This document shows positions 61,010 through 64,000 of a stretch of 64,000 bases of DNA, one piece after another. The translations under genes were made by a program, and so were the position numbers. Positions within the stretch are counted from its first letter, which is position 1. Every line of letters begins with the position of its first letter. The stretch is from Spartinivicinus ruber (GTDB taxonomy: Bacteria; Pseudomonadota; Gammaproteobacteria; Pseudomonadales; Zooshikellaceae): assembly GCF_011009015.1 (NCBI RefSeq), contig NZ_CP048878.1:5114354-5178353 (forward strand). Direction: 5' to 3'. The notes beneath the pieces are model-generated. The model did no database searches. It was not told the origin of the DNA and worked only from the letters and a program-made list of their open reading frames with translations.

Positions 61010-64000
61010 TTAATTTTGGTAGCCTGAATCATCTGGTTTAAAGTCATGAGGGCTCCACGCAGAGTCAGAGTCCCAATTAAAGTTAACCCGAATAATTGGA
61101 CCATCTTTATGATGAACTTGTAAATGAGGGTAATCTCCATGAGATGTTCCATGCCCAATAACTCGTCCCGTATTAGAATCTAGTTCATCATCCCAGTGGT
61201 AAGTCCCAGCCTTAGAAGACGCCACCTTTCCTTGCATTTGACCAATCACATCATTCGAATATTTAGCATTAGCAGGATTCACCCCTGTAGTATTTGTATA
61301 TTTAGTATCGCCTCCAATAAACATAGATCGCATCAACTTTTCTGCCTCCTCTCTTGTCGCTACATCGACACTTATTTCTTTACCTGCAGTTCCAGAATTG
61401 AGTAATTCTTCTATCTGTCTTTGAGCACTTTCAGCAGTCCCCTTTAGCTTGGGTAGTTTAGGGCAGTCTTCAGGCTTAGCCATTAAACCCAAGGGATCAA
61501 CCCAATTAACAGGATTAGCTGCATATTGGAAGCTATTAACTCCCCCCAACAACCCAATTGGGTCCTGATTAATAAACCTTCCTACTTCCGGATGGTAATA
61601 CCTAAACCGGTTGTAGTGCAATCCTGTTTCTTCATCATGGTATTGCCCCTGGAACCGTAGGTTGTTTTCAACTTGGGCTTTTTCTTTCAGGGCTAAAGCG
61701 CCATAAGCTTTATATCGGCCTGACCACACCAGTTCGCCATTCTCGGCTGTCATTTCTTGAGGGGTGCCGAGATGATCTAAGTAGTAATAAAACAGCTTTC
61801 CATTGATGATTTGAGCTAGCGGCTTAAAACTATCAGGCTCATAAATATACAGCTTTTGTTGTTTAGGTCGTACTTCGCTTAATAATACATCACCATTCCA
61901 GTAAAACTGCACTTCCCCTTGGGGCGTAGTTTTACTAACTCGGCGCCCTAGTGCATCATATTTATAATCAAACTCGCCTTTTTGATTTTTGACTTTAACC
62001 AGTTGGTTTTGGGTATTATAAAAATAATGGGTTTCTATGCGGCCTTCTCGTCCGCGTTTTTCTTTGATCAAGTTGCCACGATTGTCGTATTCAAAGCGGC
62101 GATCGCCAAAGAAAGCTAATCGATTTCCTTTAGACTGCTGCGGACTGGTTGTGGTTGGCAATTCTGGTTCTGAACTGTCTTTTTTCGCCAGCAGGTTATT
62201 CGCCGGGTCAAAGGCAAATTGTTCATTAATAAAGCCTTGCACCTGGGTCAATCGATCCAGCGCATCATAATAAAAGCGAGTAGCGCCTTTCTTCAGGTCA
62301 CTGATTAAGTTGAGGTTACCACTTTGATCATAACCATACTGTCGTTGGATCAGTGGCTGTTGCTGTCCTTTAGTTAATACCCGGTGTTTTTGCAAGCGAC
62401 CCACTGGGTCATATTCAAACTCACTTAAGGTATTACCTTGCAACCGGGCAATTTCTCTGCCAGTCACATCTCGCTTCAACTGGCTGATTGGGTTGCCATC
62501 CAAAGCAATTTGGGTATACAACTGTTGATGATTATACTTAAATGCCAGTACTTGCCCACTGGGTAACACGCTTTCAATACGGTTACCCAATGCATCATAG
62601 CCGTGCTTTAATTCAGTATCATCCTGCTTTTCCAGGGTTAAATAGCCTTGACTATTATACTCAAACGCTAACTGGCGATGAGGGTTTTGTGCAGTAATTA
62701 AATGGCCACAGGCATCATACTGAAAGTGAGTGGCTTCACCATCAGCGGTAGCTTTACTGATTAATTGCCCAAGTTTATTTCGGGTAAATTGAGTTAACAG
62801 ACTGGATTGCAACTTTTCCTGGTCGGCTGGCTGGGAACCATTTATGCCTAGTGATGACTCAGGTTTAGCTACTGACCCATCAATGCTGGCAATTAAATGC
62901 CCAGCTGAATCATATTGATAATGTTGCTCTCTGCCATCAAAACCTATTTCACTAATTAACCGCTCATTTTTGTCATAAATTAATCGATAGATTTCTGCTT
63001 TTTCATTTTTTAAACCGACTAAATTACGCTCTTTGTCATAAAAATATTCTAGTGATTGGCCTGCTGGATCAATTCGTTTTCTAACTTGAGACAAACCGTC
63101 ATATTGATATTGGGTTACCCGACCAGCACCATCAATATAACGGGTTAACTGACCTGCAGCATTATACTCAAACTGCTGTATCTGGCCATCTGGTTGGCTG
63201 ATTTTGCTAATTAACCCTAAAGTATTATATTCATAGCGAGTAACTGCCAGATTATGATCCTGACTGGCAATAATTTGTCCTTGTGGGTTATAGGCATATT
63301 TTTGGCTACTGCCTTCGTGATCTTTTTCTGCAACCAATTCACCATGAGCATCCCACAACAACAGCCGTACTTGACCTAAGGGATTAGTGATTTTGCTGGG
63401 TAACCCTTGTTTAGTGTATTCAATTTGCGTTTCATTACCTTCTGGGTCTATTCGCTTGGTCAGCAACCCCAAACGGTTATATTCCCTGAGCCAACTGTTG
63501 CCTAACGGATCAGTGACAGCAGTAACTCGTCCAGCATCATCATACGCCAGTTGATGCTGATTACCTTCTGCATCAATTACACAGGCCAACAGCCCTGAGT
63601 CATTATATTGATATTCGGTTGCTGCACCATTGGGGTCTATAGTTTTAGCTTTTCTTCCATGCTCATCGTATTCATAAAGGGTTTCTCCACCCTCCGGATC
63701 TATTTCCTTATCAACCAGCCCTCGTTCATTATAATAAACTGTTCGCACACCACCGTTACTATCCGTACATGTGGTGATTTTATTATCATCATCCCAGCCA
63801 AAGCGATAATCGTAAATACCATTATCCCCCCACTGGTGAACACAAAGGCCATGAATATTGTATTGGTCCCACTCAAAATAAAAGCTAAAGCCAGTCTTTA
63901 AAATACGACGGGTAATAACGTGGTTTTTATAAGCAAATTGCTCTTTATTGCCTGCACAATCAACCACAGCAATTAAATCCTGAGATTGATCATACTGATA
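61010..64000 (-). CDS. Rhs/YD-repeat protein with C-terminal toxin-like tail (partial, runs off window)
   Basis: The frame is open to the last base of the window, so the true start lies beyond 64000; 996 residues are visible. It is built of many YD repeats (YDALDRLTQV, YDSAGHLIAS, YNRLGLLTKR) that form the Rhs shell, then the conserved RFRYYHPEVGRFINQDPIGL core end and the cleavage-boundary-like PVNWVDPLGL. After it comes a tail of about 157 residues (from MAKPEDCPKL) with HGTSHGDYPHLQVHHKDG, which is the likely toxin; I do not recognise its family. Such proteins are delivered by type VI or other secretion systems against competitors. No secretion genes are visible here. Confidence 0.9.
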   Translation of the reverse strand, partial: YQYDQSQDLIAVVDCAGNKEQFAYKNHVITRRILKTGFSFYFEWDQYNIHGLCVHQWGDNGIYDYRFGWDDDNKITTCTDSNGGVRTVYYNERGLVDKEIDPEGGETLYEYDEHGRKAKTIDPNGAATEYQYNDSGLLACVIDAEGNQHQLAYDDAGRVTAVTDPLGNSWLREYNRLGLLTKRIDPEGNETQIEYTKQGLPSKITNPLGQVRLLLWDAHGELVAEKDHEGSSQKYAYNPQGQIIASQDHNLAVTRYEYNTLGLISKISQPDGQIQQFEYNAAGQLTRYIDGAGRVTQYQYDGLSQVRKRIDPAGQSLEYFYDKERNLVGLKNEKAEIYRLIYDKNERLISEIGFDGREQHYQYDSAGHLIASIDGSVAKPESSLGINGSQPADQEKLQSSLLTQFTRNKLGQLISKATADGEATHFQYDACGHLITAQNPHRQLAFEYNSQGYLTLEKQDDTELKHGYDALGNRIESVLPSGQVLAFKYNHQQLYTQIALDGNPISQLKRDVTGREIARLQGNTLSEFEYDPVGRLQKHRVLTKGQQQPLIQRQYGYDQSGNLNLISDLKKGATRFYYDALDRLTQVQGFINEQFAFDPANNLLAKKDSSEPELPTTTSPQQSKGNRLAFFGDRRFEYDNRGNLIKEKRGREGRIETHYFYNTQNQLVKVKNQKGEFDYKYDALGRRVSKTTPQGEVQFYWNGDVLLSEVRPKQQKLYIYEPDSFKPLAQIINGKLFYYYLDHLGTPQEMTAENGELVWSGRYKAYGALALKEKAQVENNLRFQGQYHDEETGLHYNRFRYYHPEVGRFINQDPIGLLGGVNSFQYAANPVNWVDPLGLMAKPEDCPKLPKLKGTAESAQRQIEELLNSGTAGKEISVDVATREEAEKLMRSMFIGGDTKYTNTTGVNPANAKYSNDVIGQMQGKVASSKAGTYHWDDELDSNTGRVIGHGTSHGDYPHLQVHHKDGPIIRVNFNWDSDSAWSPHDFKPDDSGYQN

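Overview
The window is AT-rich chromosomal DNA from a marine-type gammaproteobacterium. Dicarboxylate TRAP and GlcNAc genes, InaA-type kinases, a taurine/hypotaurine-type gene set and many insertion sequences suggest an Oceanospirillales-like animal- or alga-associated bacterium (the Zooshikella/Spartinivicinus neighbourhood is a guess, not a result). No rRNA, tRNA or CRISPR array was seen. Everything was read by eye; no database search was run.

Layout. (1) 1-8.9 kb: dctB-dctD and dctP-dctQ-dctM, a C4-dicarboxylate sensing and uptake unit with a visible sigma-54 promoter before dctP, bracketed by two paralogous InaA/Kdo-kinase-like genes. (2) 8.9-19.2 kb: uracil-DNA glycosylase family gene, an intact IS1595-family element, a small unknown protein, a peptide deformylase carrying a lipoprotein signal, a 1212-aa exported protein with a clan-CD-like His/Cys pair, an Spo0M-like protein, an orphan solute-binding protein and a small Zn-ribbon gene bracketed by two copies of an intergenic repeat. 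(3) 19.4-29.9 kb: a long minus-strand amino-sugar region (sugar ABC transporter, nagB, nagA, nagK, then a small unknown gene, an SMI1/KNR4 gene and a cyclase) with a divergent GntR/UTRA regulator. (4) 30.6-36.8 kb: two unknown envelope proteins and a secreted GH92 alpha-mannosidase. (5) 37-49.7 kb: a probable C2 aminosulfonate/aminosulfinate (taurine or hypotaurine) cluster: aldehyde dehydrogenase, TauE/SafE exporter, class III aminotransferase, MocR regulator, AGCS symporter, Tat-exported sulfite dehydrogenase, dihaem cytochrome c and a rhodanese. A MITE-like element, an IS4-family element and an unknown membrane gene lie inside it. (6) 49.9-53.8 kb: a 703-codon gene split cleanly by a second, apparently identical IS1595 copy, then IS30-like and rhodanese remnants. 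(7) 53.8-64 kb: two orphan solute-binding proteins, a PliI-type lysozyme inhibitor, an exported pentapeptide-repeat protein, an ADP-ribosylglycohydrolase, a WD40 gene with one in-frame stop, and an Rhs protein (running off the window) with a likely immunity gene.

How the parts work together. DctB/DctD should sense dicarboxylates and switch on DctPQM through sigma-54. The sugar ABC system would bring in unphosphorylated GlcNAc or chitooligosaccharide; NagK, NagA and NagB would feed it to fructose-6-phosphate under the GntR regulator. The sulfonate cluster would transaminate taurine or hypotaurine, oxidise the aldehyde, export the anionic product and oxidise any sulfite in the periplasm. A perfect CTGGAC palindrome between the divergent exporter and aminotransferase genes is the obvious candidate operator for the MocR protein. 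The most unusual items are the exported deformylase beside the 1212-aa protein, this sulfonate cluster, the MITE that overlaps an aminotransferase stop codon, and the intergenic repeat families.
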